NCBI RefSeq assembly: GCF_002160495.1
Contig: NZ_NFKR01000002.1
Coordinates: 62,001-126,000 of the forward strand
Direction: 5' to 3'
Length of the DNA: 64,000 bases
DNA from: Erysipelatoclostridium sp. An173
Lineage (GTDB): Bacteria; Bacillota_I; Bacilli_A; Erysipelotrichales; Coprobacillaceae
The position numbers were made by a program, and so were the translations under genes. Position 1 is the first letter of the stretch. Every line of letters begins with the position of its first letter. Shown in pieces: positions 35,347 through 46,009 of the stretch. The notes below the pieces were generated by a model that was given only the letters and a program-made list of their open reading frames with translations, made no database searches and was not told the DNA's origin.

Positions 35347-35367
35347 TTATCAAGGAGGAAAAATTTT

Positions 35368-36825
35368 ATGTATTATCCAACATTAAAACAAGCTAAACAA
35401 ATTATTGCTAATGGGGATTATGACATTGTTCCAGTTAGTAAAGAAATCTATGGAGATGGAATTACTCCAATTGAAGTAATGCGAATTTTAAAAAACTATA
35501 GTGAGCATTGCTTCATGTTAGAAAGTGTGGATGATACAAAACGATGGAGCCGCTATACCTTTTTGGGGTTTGAGCCCATAAGTGAAATTACCTGTTTAAA
35601 TAATGTTGTAACAATAGATGGTCAGATTTATAAAACTAAGCATCCGCAAGATTATATTAAACAGATCTTAAAAAAATATAAAAGTCCTAAAATACCTAAG
35701 TTACCAGCATTTACTGGTGGTTTAGTAGGGTATTTTGCATATGATTATTTTAAATATAATGAATCGACATTAAATTTAATGGTAGAAAGTGATGGTTTTA
35801 ATGATGTTGATTTAATGTTATTTGATCAAGTGATTTGTTTTGATAACTATCGTCAAAAGATAATTTTAATTGCAAATGCTAAGTGTAATGATCTAAAGAC
35901 TGGTTATCAAAAAGCGGTTGATAAAATAGAGCGATTGGAAGAATTGATTTTTAATGGCAGCAAAGCTGAAATTGAACCATTGCGTTTAACAAGTGATTTT
36001 AAAGCGTTATTTACCAAAGAACAATATTGCAATATGGTAAAAAAAGCTAAAGATTACATTAAAGAAGGTGATATTTTTCAAGTAGTTCTAGCTAACAGAT
36101 TGAAAGCTAAAGCTACCGGGAGTTTGTTTGATAGCTATCGAGTTTTAAGAACAACTAACCCATCGCCTTATATGTTTTACTTTTCAAGTCCAAGCCAGGA
36201 AATTGCAGGAGCTTCGCCAGAAACGTTAGTTAAAATGGAAGATGGGAATTTATATACTTATCCCTTAGCTGGAACACGAAGACGGGGACAAGATGAAAAT
36301 GAAGATCAAAAACTAGAAAAAGAATTATTAGCTGATCCAAAAGAATTAGCAGAACACAATATGCTAGTAGATTTAGGGCGTAATGATTTAGGAAGGGTTG
36401 CTAAATTTAATAGTGTTAAAGTAGAAAAATATTTAGAAATCTTGAAGTTTTCTCATGTCATGCACATTGGTTCAACAGTAGTTGCTAAGGCATTAGAAAA
36501 TAAAGATGCTATTGATGTAATTGGAGCAATGCTACCAGCTGGGACATTATCAGGAGCTCCTAAAATCAGGGCTTGTCAAATTATAAATGAGTTAGAAAAG
36601 TCTCGTCGTGGTATTTATGGTGGTGCAATTGGATATATTGATTTTACTGGTAATTTAGATACTTGTATTGCAATTAGAATTGCTTATAAAAAAGGTGAAG
36701 ATGTTTATGTTTGCTCGGGGGCTGGAATTGTTCATGACAGTATTCCAGTTAATGAATATCGAGAGTGTTTAAATAAAGCTAAAGCAGTGATCAATGCCAT
36801 TTATGAAGCTGATGGAGGAATTTAA
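35368..36825 (+). CDS. trpE: Anthranilate synthase component I
   Basis: Converts chorismate, with ammonia from TrpG, to anthranilate; first step of Trp synthesis. At 485 residues it is normal. The chorismate-binding domain has PSPYMFYF, GASPETLVKMEDG, TYPLAGTRRRG, LVDLGRNDLGR and GTLSGAPK segments. The N-terminal ETAPLHA-like regulatory region carries the LESVDDTKRWSRYTFLG motif. ATG 35368 after AAGGAGGAAA is the start; the longer frame runs back through the T-box. It is followed by trpG 1 nt after its stop. Confidence 0.96.
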   Translation: MYYPTLKQAKQIIANGDYDIVPVSKEIYGDGITPIEVMRILKNYSEHCFMLESVDDTKRWSRYTFLGFEPISEITCLNNVVTIDGQIYKTKHPQDYIKQILKKYKSPKIPKLPAFTGGLVGYFAYDYFKYNESTLNLMVESDGFNDVDLMLFDQVICFDNYRQKIILIANAKCNDLKTGYQKAVDKIERLEELIFNGSKAEIEPLRLTSDFKALFTKEQYCNMVKKAKDYIKEGDIFQVVLANRLKAKATGSLFDSYRVLRTTNPSPYMFYFSSPSQEIAGASPETLVKMEDGNLYTYPLAGTRRRGQDENEDQKLEKELLADPKELAEHNMLVDLGRNDLGRVAKFNSVKVEKYLEILKFSHVMHIGSTVVAKALENKDAIDVIGAMLPAGTLSGAPKIRACQIINELEKSRRGIYGGAIGYIDFTGNLDTCIAIRIAYKKGEDVYVCSGAGIVHDSIPVNEYRECLNKAKAVINAIYEADGGI

Positions 36826-36826
36826 G

Positions 36827-37396
36827 ATGATTTTATTAATTGATAATTATGATAGTTTTGCTTATAACTTATACCAGTTAATTGGTTCAATCACTGATGA
36901 TATTAAAGTTATTCGTAATGATGAATTGACAGTAGAACAAATTACTGCTTTAAATCCAGCAGCAATTGTAATTTCACCAGGACCAGGGCGACCTAAAGAT
37001 GCTGGAGTAATTGAAGATGTGATTAGATATTTTTATGATAAAAAACCACTTTTAGGTATTTGTTTAGGTCATCAGGCTTTATGTGAGGTATTTAATGGTA
37101 AGATAACGTATGCTAAAAAGTTAATGCATGGTAAAAGTTCTTTGATAAAAACAGTTGATGATAAATTATTCAAGGGGATTATTCAACCATTTTCAGTAGC
37201 TCGTTATCATTCACTTGTAGTAGCAAAAGAAACGATAGCTAGTGAATTGAAAATTTTGGCTATTAGTGATGATGGTGAAATTATGGCTGTTAAACATCGT
37301 GATTATCCAGTATATGGATTACAGTTTCATCCTGAATCAATACTAACAAGTGATGGCAAAAAGATAATTGAAAATTTTTTGGGGGTAATAAAATGA
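36827..37396 (+). CDS. trpG: Anthranilate synthase glutamine amidotransferase
   Basis: Releases ammonia from glutamine for TrpE. Class I amidotransferase, 189 residues: PGPGRP near residue 52, the catalytic Cys in GICLGHQAL near residue 80, and His-Glu in QFHPES near residue 170. ATG 36827 uses GGAGG located in the end of trpE. It overlaps trpD by 4 nt. Confidence 0.95.
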   Translation: MILLIDNYDSFAYNLYQLIGSITDDIKVIRNDELTVEQITALNPAAIVISPGPGRPKDAGVIEDVIRYFYDKKPLLGICLGHQALCEVFNGKITYAKKLMHGKSSLIKTVDDKLFKGIIQPFSVARYHSLVVAKETIASELKILAISDDGEIMAVKHRDYPVYGLQFHPESILTSDGKKIIENFLGVIK

Positions 37397-38400
37397 TTAA
37401 AGAAGCGATTTTAAAATTAGCTAAAAAACAGGATCTAACAGCTAGTGAGGCTAGAGCTTGTATGAATGAAATTATGGATGGTCAAGCTAGTGATGTGCAA
37501 ATGAGCAGTTATTTAACAGCATTAAGTTTAAAAGGGGAAACAATAGAAGAAATAACTGGTAGTGCTGCGGGGATGAGAGAACATTGTATTAAATTATTAA
37601 ACGATGAAGATGTTTTAGAAATCGTAGGAACAGGCGGTGATGGTTCAAATTCATTTAATATTTCGACGACTTCATCAATCGTAATAGCAGCTAGTGGCGT
37701 TAAAGTAGCTAAACATGGTAATCGTGCTGCAAGTTCTAAATGTGGGGCAGCTGATGTTTTAGAATCTTTAGGAATAAAAATTGATGTATCTCCTCAAAAA
37801 AGTGCTACAATATTAAACAAGATTAACATATGTTTCTTATTTGCTCAAAATTATCATATTGCTATGAAATATGTAGCACCGGTAAGGCGCGAGCTAGGAA
37901 TTAGAACGGTCTTTAATATTTTAGGACCATTAACTAATCCTGCTGGTGCTAATATGCAGGTAATGGGCGTATATGAAGAAGCGTTAGTCGAACCATTAGC
38001 TGAGGTTTTATCAAATTTAGGGGTAAAAAGAGCAATGGTTGTCTATGGACAAGATGGTTTAGATGAGATTTCATTATCGGCACCAACTACTGTTTGTGAA
38101 GTAAAAGATGGCAGCTATATTAGCTATACAATAACACCAGAGCAATTTGGGATGACTCGCTGTCAAAAAGAAGATCTAATTGGCGGTAGTCCTGAGTTTA
38201 ATGCTAAAATCACTCGTGATATTTTACGTGGTGTTAAAGGACCAAAACGTGATGCAGTATTATTGAATGCTGGAGCAGCGATTTATATTGCCGGAAGGAC
38301 TGAAACAATGCAAGAGGGAATTGACTTGGCTACACAGTTAATTGATGAAGGGAAAGCTTTAACTAAACTAGAGGAGTTCATAAAGGAAACTAATATGTAG
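37393..38400 (+). CDS. trpD: Anthranilate phosphoribosyltransferase
   Basis: Joins anthranilate and PRPP. A 335-residue protein with the PRPP-binding [14 protein letters not shown] motif near residue 80, [18 protein letters not shown] near residue 107, and the [20 protein letters not shown] segment. Separate from TrpG here, unlike the fused enterobacterial form. Coupled to trpG by a 4-nt overlap. Confidence 0.96.
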   Translation: MIKEAILKLAKKQDLTASEARACMNEIMDGQASDVQMSSYLTALSLKGETIEEITGSAAGMREHCIKLLNDEDVLEIVGTGGDGSNSFNISTTSSIVIAASGVKVAKHGNRAASSKCGAADVLESLGIKIDVSPQKSATILNKINICFLFAQNYHIAMKYVAPVRRELGIRTVFNILGPLTNPAGANMQVMGVYEEALVEPLAEVLSNLGVKRAMVVYGQDGLDEISLSAPTTVCEVKDGSYISYTITPEQFGMTRCQKEDLIGGSPEFNAKITRDILRGVKGPKRDAVLLNAGAAIYIAGRTETMQEGIDLATQLIDEGKALTKLEEFIKETNM

Positions 38401-38413
38401 AAGGAGTTAAAGT

Positions 38414-39211
38414 ATGATTATTGATGATATTATTGAAAAAACAAAAGAACGGGTAGAAGAAAATAAAAAGAGAAATTCAATTGATAAATTAGCAAAACTA
38501 GCTTTTGCAAAACCAATATATAATGACTTTCCATTTGAAAAAGCGTTAAGAAAACCAGGTTTATCTTATATTATGGAAGTTAAACGAGCATCACCATCAA
38601 AAGGGGTTATTACTCAAAACTTTGATTATAAAACGATTGCTAAAGAATATGAAGATATTGGAGCAGCAGCTATTTCTGTTGTTACGGAACCGGATTTCTT
38701 TAAAGGGGATGATGATTTCTTAGCAGAAATTAAAAAAATCGTAAAAATACCAGTCTTAAGAAAAGATTTTGTAATCGATGAATACATGATTTATGAAGCT
38801 AAATTATTAGGAGCTGATGCTGTTTTATTAATTTGTAGTGTATTAGATGAAATTACGTTAATGCGTTGTTTAAATCTAGCGGAACAATTAGGAATAAGTG
38901 GTTTAGTTGAAGCTCATAGTTCAATGCAAATTAAAAAAGCGCTTCGAGTTGGTGCTAAAATAATTGGGGTTAATAATCGTGATTTAAGAAATTTTGAAGT
39001 GGATTTAAATAACAGTGTTGAACTTCGTTCAATGGTACCTGAGGATGTAATTTTTGTTTCTGAAAGCGGCATTACAACTTATGATGATATTAAGTTAATG
39101 GAAGAAAATAAAGTTGATGCTGTTTTAGTTGGAGAAATATTGATGCGTTCTCATGATAAACGGAAGACTTTTGAAATTCTTCAAGGGCTTCGTCAGCCAA
39201 ATGAAAATTAA
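38414..39211 (+). CDS. trpC: Indole-3-glycerol phosphate synthase
   Basis: Closes the indole ring to give indole-3-glycerol phosphate. A 265-residue TIM barrel: MEVKRASPSKG near residue 55, LRKDFVIDEYMIYEAKLLGADAVLLI near residue 115, GVNNRDL near residue 185, and VSESGI near residue 215. Its end overlaps the trpF start by 11 nt. Confidence 0.96.
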   Translation: MIIDDIIEKTKERVEENKKRNSIDKLAKLAFAKPIYNDFPFEKALRKPGLSYIMEVKRASPSKGVITQNFDYKTIAKEYEDIGAAAISVVTEPDFFKGDDDFLAEIKKIVKIPVLRKDFVIDEYMIYEAKLLGADAVLLICSVLDEITLMRCLNLAEQLGISGLVEAHSSMQIKKALRVGAKIIGVNNRDLRNFEVDLNNSVELRSMVPEDVIFVSESGITTYDDIKLMEENKVDAVLVGEILMRSHDKRKTFEILQGLRQPNEN

Positions 39212-39797
39212 GATCTGTGGTCTATTTCAAAATGGGGATATTGATTATGTAAATGAAACCTTACCTGATTATATTGGTTTTGTCTTTGCTAAAAGTAAAC
39301 GACAAGTAAGTTATGATCAGGCTAAGGTAATGTCTAGTAAGTTAGATAAAAGAATTAAGACAGTTGGGGTATTTGTCGATGCTTCAATCGATGAAATCGT
39401 TAAATTAGTAAATGATCAAATTATTGATTTAGTACAATTACATGGTGATGAAGGTATTGATTATATTAAACAGTTGAAAGCTAAAATAAATGTACCAATA
39501 ATTAAAGCTATTAAAATGACACCAGAAACGGATTTAAGAACAATTAGTTTTCCCGTAGATTATTATTTACTAGATAGCGTTATTAGTGGTAGTGGTAAAA
39601 CTTTTGACTGGTCATTAATTAAAAAATTAGATAAACCGTTCTTTTTAGCAGGTGGAATTAATTCAGGTAATCTTGACGATGCCATTAAAATTAATGCTTA
39701 TGCTATTGATGTTAGTTCTGGGGTAGAAACTAACGGTATTAAAGATCCAAACAAAATAAAAGAAATAGTAAGGAGAATCAAAAATGACAGCAGGTAG
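39201..39797 (+). CDS. trpF: Phosphoribosylanthranilate isomerase
   Basis: Amadori isomerase between TrpD and TrpC steps. A 198-residue TIM barrel with KICGL (catalytic Cys) at residues 3-7, the usual [27 protein letters not shown] and [13 protein letters not shown] 39201 lies inside the end of trpC and has no strong ribosome site, so translation is probably by coupling. It overlaps trpB by 14 nt. Confidence 0.95.
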   Translation: MKIKICGLFQNGDIDYVNETLPDYIGFVFAKSKRQVSYDQAKVMSSKLDKRIKTVGVFVDASIDEIVKLVNDQIIDLVQLHGDEGIDYIKQLKAKINVPIIKAIKMTPETDLRTISFPVDYYLLDSVISGSGKTFDWSLIKKLDKPFFLAGGINSGNLDDAIKINAYAIDVSSGVETNGIKDPNKIKEIVRRIKNDSR

Positions 39798-40968
39798 ATA
39801 TGGAATTCACGGGGGGCAATATATTCCAGAAACATTAATGAATGAAATTCATAATGTTGAAAAAGCATATGAATATTACAAAAACGACCCTGAATTTAAT
39901 CAAGAATTAGATCGGTTATTAAAAGAATATGCTAATAGACCTTCATTATTATATTATGCTAAAAAAATGACCGAAGATTTAGGAGGGGCTAAGGTATATT
40001 TAAAAAGAGAAGATTTAAATCATACTGGTTCCCATAAAATAAACAATGTTTTAGGTCAAGTATTAATGGCTAAAAAAATGGGAAAAAAACGAGTAATAGC
40101 AGAAACAGGAGCAGGTCAGCATGGCGTAGCTACAGCAACTGCTGCTGCATTACTTGGGTTAGAATGTGAAATCTTTATGGGTAAAGAAGATACAGATCGA
40201 CAAGCCTTAAATGTTTATCGAATGGAACTTTTAGGAGCTAAGGTTCATAGTGTTACTACTGGCACAATGACTTTAAAAGATGCTGTAAACGAAACTATGC
40301 GGGAATGGACTAAAAGAATCGATGATACTTTATATGTTTTAGGTTCAGTTATGGGACCACACCCATTTCCAATGATCGTTAGAGATTTTCAAAGTGTTAT
40401 TTCTAAAGAAGCAAGAGAGCAGATTTTAGAATACGAAGGTAAACTGCCAACTGCAGTCATGGCTTGTGTTGGTGGTGGCAGCAATGCTATGGGGATGTTT
40501 TATAATTTTATAAATGATAAAGATGTTCAGTTAATTGGCTTAGAAGCAGCAGGTAAAGGTGTGGATACAGCTTTTAATGCAGCAACGATTGCAACAGGGA
40601 CTTTAGGCGTATTCCATGGCATGAAATCATATTTTTGTCAGGATGAATATGGTCAGATTGCCCCAGTATATTCAATTTCAGCGGGACTTGATTATCCTGG
40701 TATTGGTCCAGAACATGCTTATCTTCATGATATTGGTCGGGCTCAATATATTCCAGTAACTGATGATGAAGCGGTAGCAGCATTTGAATATTTAGCTAAA
40801 ACTGAAGGAATTATCTGTGCTATTGAAAGTGCTCATGCTGTTGCCTATGCTCGTAAATTAGTACCAACAATGAAAAAAGATGACGTTGTAATTATCTGTT
40901 TGTCAGGTCGTGGTGATAAAGATGTTGCTGCGATTGCTAGATACCGGGGGGTGGATCTTCATGAATAG
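39784..40968 (+). CDS. trpB: Tryptophan synthase beta subunit
   Basis: PLP enzyme that condenses indole with serine. At 394 residues it is normal. The PLP Lys is in [15 protein letters not shown] near residue 85, the phosphate-binding loop is GGGSNA near residue 230, and other conserved parts are ETGAGQHG and [14 protein letters not shown]. Good ribosome site (AAGGAGAATCAAAA) inside trpF. Overlaps trpA by 8 nt. Confidence 0.97.
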   Translation: MTAGRYGIHGGQYIPETLMNEIHNVEKAYEYYKNDPEFNQELDRLLKEYANRPSLLYYAKKMTEDLGGAKVYLKREDLNHTGSHKINNVLGQVLMAKKMGKKRVIAETGAGQHGVATATAAALLGLECEIFMGKEDTDRQALNVYRMELLGAKVHSVTTGTMTLKDAVNETMREWTKRIDDTLYVLGSVMGPHPFPMIVRDFQSVISKEAREQILEYEGKLPTAVMACVGGGSNAMGMFYNFINDKDVQLIGLEAAGKGVDTAFNAATIATGTLGVFHGMKSYFCQDEYGQIAPVYSISAGLDYPGIGPEHAYLHDIGRAQYIPVTDDEAVAAFEYLAKTEGIICAIESAHAVAYARKLVPTMKKDDVVIICLSGRGDKDVAAIARYRGVDLHE

Positions 40969-41728
40969 AATTAAAAATGCTTTTAATAATAAAAAGGCTT
41001 TTATTCCTTTTATCACTGCAGGTGATCCAAGTAAAGAAGCGACGATAGAATATATTTTAGAAATGGAAAAAGCTGGGGCTTCGTTAATTGAAATTGGGAT
41101 TCCTTTTAGTGATCCAATTGCTGAAGGTCCAGTCATTCAGGAAGCTAATATTCGTGCTTTATCTAAGAAAATGACAACTGATCAGGTTTTTGAAATTGTC
41201 TTAGAAGTTCGTAAAAGTTCTAATATTCCAATTTGTCTAATGACTTATTTAAATCCTGTTTTTCATTATGGTTATGAAAAATTCTTTAAAAAATGTCAGG
41301 AAGTCGGTGTTGATGGAATTATCATTCCTGATTGTCCTTTTGAAGAAAGTAAGGAAGTTACTGAAGTATGTTATAAATATGATGTTGATTTTATTTCCAT
41401 GATTGCACCAACATCTAAAAAAAGAACGATCCAGATTGCCAGTCAGGCTAAAGGATTTATTTATCTGGTTTCTTCAATGGGAGTAACTGGTATGCGTAAA
41501 AGAATTGATGGTGATATTGCTGGAATTGTAGAAACTATTAAAACAGTAACCGATACGCCAATAGCACTGGGATTTGGAATAAATAATGTAGAACAAGTTG
41601 AATATTTTAGCCAGTTTGTTGATGGTATTATTGTTGGTAGTGCTATTGTTAATATTATTAAAGAAAATAAAAATCATGCCCATCAACCTTTGCATGATTA
41701 TGTAAGTTCACTAACTAGTGTATTATAA
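40961..41728 (+). CDS. trpA: Tryptophan synthase alpha subunit
   Basis: Cleaves indole-3-glycerol phosphate to indole, which is channelled to TrpB. A 255-residue TIM barrel with PFITAGDPS, the catalytic Glu in [19 protein letters not shown] near residue 46, and the Asp in [14 protein letters not shown] 40961 overlaps the trpB stop and gives a standard N-terminus; the frame from 40910 is not supported. Last gene of trpEGDCFBA. Confidence 0.95.
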   Translation: MNRIKNAFNNKKAFIPFITAGDPSKEATIEYILEMEKAGASLIEIGIPFSDPIAEGPVIQEANIRALSKKMTTDQVFEIVLEVRKSSNIPICLMTYLNPVFHYGYEKFFKKCQEVGVDGIIIPDCPFEESKEVTEVCYKYDVDFISMIAPTSKKRTIQIASQAKGFIYLVSSMGVTGMRKRIDGDIAGIVETIKTVTDTPIALGFGINNVEQVEYFSQFVDGIIVGSAIVNIIKENKNHAHQPLHDYVSSLTSVL

Positions 41729-41742
41729 TAAGTTATTATTAG

Positions 41743-41779
41743 GCTAATTAACAGGGAAGACCTGTTAATTAGCTTTTTT
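41743..41779 (+). terminator. Terminator of the trp operon
   Basis: 13-bp perfect stem GCTAATTAACAGG / CCTGTTAATTAGC (41743-41755, 41761-41773) followed by six T. Confidence 0.9.
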
Positions 41780-41858
41780 AAAACTTTGAAAATTTAAATA
41801 AGAAATAACCACCACTAAAAATTAACACCAATAATCCAATAAGAGCAACATTTTCCAT
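41778..41858 (-). CDS. 26-residue single-pass membrane peptide
   Basis: ATG at 41858 follows GAGGTGTTATAT and codes for 26 residues, beginning MENVALIGLLVLIFSGGYFL and ending FKFSKF. Almost the whole peptide is one transmembrane helix with a basic C-terminal end. Shape and length recall KdpF, the small stabiliser of the Kdp potassium pump, and it lies just left of K+ uptake genes but on the opposite strand. The rest of the 343-bp gap (41859-42072) is A+T-rich promoter DNA for ktrB, with a hairpin at about 41937-41974. Confidence 0.5.
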   Translation of the reverse strand: MENVALIGLLVLIFSGGYFLFKFSKF

Positions 41859-42072
41859 ATATAACACCTCTATTTCTACTTATAAAATAGCAAAAAAAGT
41901 ATAAAAATGATGTTAGGTATTTAGTTGAAGAATTAAGATTATATAAAAATTTTTTCATCTTTATACAATCTTAATATTAACCAGATAATCTTTATTTTAT
42001 ATTTATAATTAATCAAGTATATTAGTTATAAAGAATAAGGATAATAGGGGGGGATGTCTAATTAAGGAGAAA

Positions 42073-43392
42073 TTGACAGAAAAGCTGTTGCATAGTTATT
42101 CACCGATGAAGATAATATTTTTAGGTTTTTGTTTAATTATTTTTATTGGAACAGTTTTACTTAGTTTACCAGTTTCTTTAAAGGAAGGTAAAGAAATTTC
42201 AGTTTTGACATCTTTTTTTACGGCTACTTCAGCAACTTGTGTTACTGGTTTGATTAGAGTAGATACTTATAGTCATTGGAGCTGGTTTGGTCAGTTTGTA
42301 ATTATTTCTTTGATACAAATTGGTGGGATTGGTTTTATGACCTTATGTATTTATATTTTAACTTTAGCAAAAAAGAAAATCGGAATTATTTCACGTTCAA
42401 TCATGCAAAATTCTATTTCTTCACCACAAGTTGGTGGGATAGTTAAAATAACTAAATTCATTATTGGGGGCACTTTTATAATTGAAGCAATTGGGGCTTT
42501 TTTATTATCATTAGTATTTTGCCCACGATTTGGATTTTTAAAAGGAATCTGGTTTTCAATTTTCCATAGTATTTCGGCATTTTGTAATGCTGGATTTGAT
42601 CTTATGGGAACTATTGAACCCTTTAATTCACTTATTTCGTATCAAGATAGCTGGTATGTAAATTTGATTATTATGTCATTAATTGTAATTGGTGGTTTAG
42701 GTTTTTTAGTATGGCGTGATATTGTTGATAGTCACTTTAACTTTAAAAAAATGCGCTTGCATACTAAATTAGTAATCACTGTTACTTTAATTTTGATTTT
42801 TGGTGGAACTTTTGTTATTTATTTGTGTGAACAAGGAAATGCAACAGTATTAGAATCAATGTTCCAGTCAGTTACCGCTCGTACAGCTGGATTTAATAGT
42901 ATTGATTTATCAAAAATTAGAGAAAGTACACAAATGATTTTAGTAATTTTAATGTTTATCGGTGGTTCATCTGGATCAACTGCAGGTGGGATTAAAACAA
43001 CAACTATTGCAGTATTATTAGTTAATATCTTTAATTTATTTAAACAAAGAAAAGCAGTCGAAGTATTTCATCGTCGCATTGGTGATGAAATAATTAGAAC
43101 TGCTAGCTGTGTATTAATGGCATATTTAGTTTTTACAGTAACAGTTGGTTTGATTATTTGTCAAATTGACAATGTTCCATTTGTTTCCGCATTGTTTGAA
43201 AGTGTTTCAGCAATGGCAACAGTTGGATTAACAGTTGGAATAACTACGCAGTTAAGTGCTTTTTCACAGATACTATTAGCAATATTGATGATTATTGGTC
43301 GCGTTGGTTCGGTAACTTTTTTACTTGCTTTTGCTTCTAATCGAACTTTACCAATTGCCAAAGCACCAGCCGAAAAAATTCAAATAGGATAA
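42073..43392 (+). CDS. ktrB: KtrB/TrkH-type potassium channel subunit
   Basis: Membrane ion-conducting subunit of a Ktr K+ uptake system, 439 residues, four pore repeats. The filter regions are visible: TSATCVTGL near residue 55, HSISAFCNAGFDLMG near residue 165, TARTAGFNSID near residue 265, and SVSAMATVGLTVG near residue 377. The start is TTG 42073 after AAGGAG; no better start exists upstream in frame, and ATG 42106 has no ribosome site. Followed 12 nt later by ktrA. Confidence 0.92.
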   Translation: MTEKLLHSYSPMKIIFLGFCLIIFIGTVLLSLPVSLKEGKEISVLTSFFTATSATCVTGLIRVDTYSHWSWFGQFVIISLIQIGGIGFMTLCIYILTLAKKKIGIISRSIMQNSISSPQVGGIVKITKFIIGGTFIIEAIGAFLLSLVFCPRFGFLKGIWFSIFHSISAFCNAGFDLMGTIEPFNSLISYQDSWYVNLIIMSLIVIGGLGFLVWRDIVDSHFNFKKMRLHTKLVITVTLILIFGGTFVIYLCEQGNATVLESMFQSVTARTAGFNSIDLSKIRESTQMILVILMFIGGSSGSTAGGIKTTTIAVLLVNIFNLFKQRKAVEVFHRRIGDEIIRTASCVLMAYLVFTVTVGLIICQIDNVPFVSALFESVSAMATVGLTVGITTQLSAFSQILLAILMIIGRVGSVTFLLAFASNRTLPIAKAPAEKIQIG

Positions 43393-43404
43393 TATGGAGG
43401 AATT

Positions 43405-44049
43405 ATGAAATCAGTTTTAGTAATTGGATTAGGACGTTTTGGACGTCATTTATCAAGAAAGTTTATTGATGAAGGTAATGCAGTATTAGCGATTGAAAAG
43501 GATGAAACAAGAGCTGATAATGCAGTTAATATTGTAAATGAAATTCAAATAGGTGATGCAACTAATGAAGATTTTATAGAATCTTTAGGTGTTAATAATT
43601 TTGATATTTGTGTTGTAGCAATTGGTGATAATTTCCAAACAGCATTAGAAATTACAGTATTATTAAAAGATTATGGAGCTCAGTTTGTTATTGCACGTGC
43701 TAATCGTGAAGTTCATCGTAAGTTATTATTACGTAATGGTGCTGATTATGTTGTTTATGCTGAAAAAGAGATTGCTGAACGAATTGCAATCAAATATGGT
43801 TCTAAAAATATTTTTGATTATGTGGAATTATCTTCTGATATTGCAATTTATGAAATTAGGATTCCAAACAGCTGGCTAGGTAAAACAATCGTTGAAAAAG
43901 CAGTTCGAACTCGCTATCATGTTAGTATTTTAGCAACTAAAAAAGATGGTAAGATTTATCCATTGCCGCAACCAACTCATGTTTTTAAACCCGATGAAAC
44001 ACTAATTGTTATGGGAACAGCAAAATCAATTAAAGAAATTACGCGCTAG
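43405..44049 (+). CDS. ktrA: KtrA/TrkA regulatory subunit
   Basis: Cytosolic gating ring subunit of the Ktr channel. A 214-residue protein: RCK_N nucleotide-binding domain with VIGLGRFGRHLS at residues 5-16 (GxGxxG motif, acidic residue after strand 2), then an RCK_C domain from about residue 135. Binds ATP/ADP and, in Bacillus relatives, c-di-AMP in RCK_C. Ribosome site GGAGGAATT. Forms an operon with ktrB and probably with kdpD-kdpE, 40 nt downstream. Confidence 0.93.
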   Translation: MKSVLVIGLGRFGRHLSRKFIDEGNAVLAIEKDETRADNAVNIVNEIQIGDATNEDFIESLGVNNFDICVVAIGDNFQTALEITVLLKDYGAQFVIARANREVHRKLLLRNGADYVVYAEKEIAERIAIKYGSKNIFDYVELSSDIAIYEIRIPNSWLGKTIVEKAVRTRYHVSILATKKDGKIYPLPQPTHVFKPDETLIVMGTAKSIKEITR

Positions 44050-44089
44050 TAAAAATGTGTTATAATATTAACCATAAAGGGGTTAATTT

Positions 44090-46009
44090 ATGGATGTACA
44101 ACAAGAACATGTTTTAATTTGTTTATCACCATCGATATATAATCGTGATGTGATAAAAATGGCCGCAGCTGTCGCTAGAGATAATAAAGCAGTATTTACT
44201 GCTTTATTTGTTGAAACGCCTGATAATTCAAAAATAAGTAAAGAAGATCGTGAACAATTGCAGGCTAATATTGACTTAGCTAGACAATTAGGGGCTAATA
44301 TCGAAACGGCATTTGGTGAAGATATTGTTTATCAAATTAATGAATTTTGTCATAACTCACAAGTTACCAAAGTATTTATTGGTTATAGTCAAAGAAAAAA
44401 ATGGCGAATCTCATATAATGCTTTAGATAAACAAATATTAGAAACATTATGTGACTTAGATGTCAATGTTGTTTATCACCAAAGTGGCGAATCAAAAAAA
44501 AGTAATAAAAAGAAAAAAGAATTTATTTATAAAACTAGTGACTTTTTAATTTCAATTCTAGTTCTTTTACTGGCAACAGCAATTGGAATGTTATTTCACT
44601 GGTTAGGTTTTAGTGAAGCTAATACTATTACTATTTATATTTTAGGAGTTTTGATTATTGCTGTATCAACTTCTAATCGAATATTTAGTTTAGTATCATC
44701 AATTTTAAGTGTTTTGATTTTTAATTTTATGTTTACTAATCCCCGCTTTACTTTTGCAGCTTATGGTTCTGGTTATCCGGTTACTTTTGCAATTATGCTT
44801 ATTGCTGCTTTTATTACTAGTACTCTAGCGATTAGAATTAAAAAGCAGGCTAAACAATCAGCGCAATATGCTTATAGAACCAAAGTTTTATTAGAAACTA
44901 ATCGTTTATTACAAAAAGAAAAAAGTATTGCCGGGATTAAACAGACAACGGCTAAACAAATAATTAAATTATTAGAAATGCCGGTAATTATTTGTCAGGT
45001 TAATCAAGATAATCAAATTGAATATGAAAATTATGGAAATGATAATATTGATGTTACTAATGATAAGCAGGTTTGTAAAAACGTTTTAGATGTATATCAT
45101 AGTAAAAAAGCATATCAGGATGATAACTATTATTTACCAATAGTTAGTGCTAATGATATATATGGTGTTATTATTATTGTATTAAATGATAAGATCATTG
45201 ATGCTTTTGAAAACAATCTTGTTTTATCAATAGTAGGTGAGTGCGCTCAGGCTTTAGAAAAAGAATTATTTAATAAAAAACGTGAAGAAGCTGCAATTGA
45301 AGCTAAAAATGAGCGATTACGAGCCAATTTATTACGTTCAATTTCTCATGATTTAAGAACACCGTTAACTAGTATTTCTGGTAATGCCAGTGTTTTAATA
45401 AATGAATCTAAAAATCTTGATGATGAAAAAAAGCAGCAACTTTATGAAGTGATTTATGATGATTCATTATGGTTGATCAATCTAGTTGAAAATCTTTTAA
45501 GTGTAACCAGATTAGAAGATAGTACCGTTAGTTTACATTTAGAAACTGAATTGATTGAAGAAGTTATTAATGAAGCATTAAATCATATTAGTCGAAGAAT
45601 TGAACAGCATCATCTAGTATTTATTAATAACGATGAATTTATATTAGCTAAAATTGATGCTAGATTAATAATTCAGGTAATTATTAATATTATTGATAAT
45701 GCGATTAAATATACACCGGTTGGATCGACGATTGAAATTGAAGCGATAAAAAAAGATCATTTTGTTGAAATTCAGATTCGTGATAATGGACCGGGAATTA
45801 GTGACAGTGATAAAGAAAAACTATTTGAAATGTTCTATACGGTAAAACATAATACAAGTGATGCTAGACGTGGTTTAGGACTAGGTCTAGCCCTGTGTAA
45901 AACAATTATTATTGCCCATAATGGAACTATTACAGTAACTGACAATCATCCAAAAGGAACTATCTTTAGTTTTACGTTACCAATTGAGGAGGTTGAAATT
46001 CATGAATAA
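44090..46009 (+). CDS. kdpD: KdpD-type sensor histidine kinase lacking the N-terminal KdpD domain
   Basis: A 639-residue membrane sensor for K+ status. Residues 1-~130 form a Usp-like domain, four membrane segments follow (DUF4118, ~145-255), then a GAF-like region. The kinase core has the phosphoacceptor His420 in SISHDLRTP, an N box IDNAIKYTP, and G boxes RDNGPGIS and GLGLGLALCK. Full KdpD is ~890 residues; the ~200-residue Walker-containing KdpD domain is absent. No kdpFABC is in the window. ktrB-ktrA lie directly upstream and are the likely targets. Confidence 0.9.
   Translation: MDVQQEHVLICLSPSIYNRDVIKMAAAVARDNKAVFTALFVETPDNSKISKEDREQLQANIDLARQLGANIETAFGEDIVYQINEFCHNSQVTKVFIGYSQRKKWRISYNALDKQILETLCDLDVNVVYHQSGESKKSNKKKKEFIYKTSDFLISILVLLLATAIGMLFHWLGFSEANTITIYILGVLIIAVSTSNRIFSLVSSILSVLIFNFMFTNPRFTFAAYGSGYPVTFAIMLIAAFITSTLAIRIKKQAKQSAQYAYRTKVLLETNRLLQKEKSIAGIKQTTAKQIIKLLEMPVIICQVNQDNQIEYENYGNDNIDVTNDKQVCKNVLDVYHSKKAYQDDNYYLPIVSANDIYGVIIIVLNDKIIDAFENNLVLSIVGECAQALEKELFNKKREEAAIEAKNERLRANLLRSISHDLRTPLTSISGNASVLINESKNLDDEKKQQLYEVIYDDSLWLINLVENLLSVTRLEDSTVSLHLETELIEEVINEALNHISRRIEQHHLVFINNDEFILAKIDARLIIQVIINIIDNAIKYTPVGSTIEIEAIKKDHFVEIQIRDNGPGISDSDKEKLFEMFYTVKHNTSDARRGLGLGLALCKTIIIAHNGTITVTDNHPKGTIFSFTLPIEEVEIHE

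Noticed and set aside
35030-35353. 107-codon open frame on the minus strand across the trp leader
   Set aside because: It coincides with the T-box leader and terminator, has no ribosome site, and its composition follows the RNA structure.
35257-35367. N-terminal extension of TrpE
   Set aside because: The added codons read through the T-box and terminator; the good ribosome site and family N-terminus are at 35368.
42054-42065. Three-codon leader peptide (ATG-TCT-AAT-TAA) before ktrB
   Set aside because: It has a G-rich run in front but is too short to support; probably chance.
41859-42072. c-di-AMP (ydaO) riboswitch before ktrB
   Set aside because: The leader is A+T-rich, with only one weak hairpin and none of the conserved G-rich elements.
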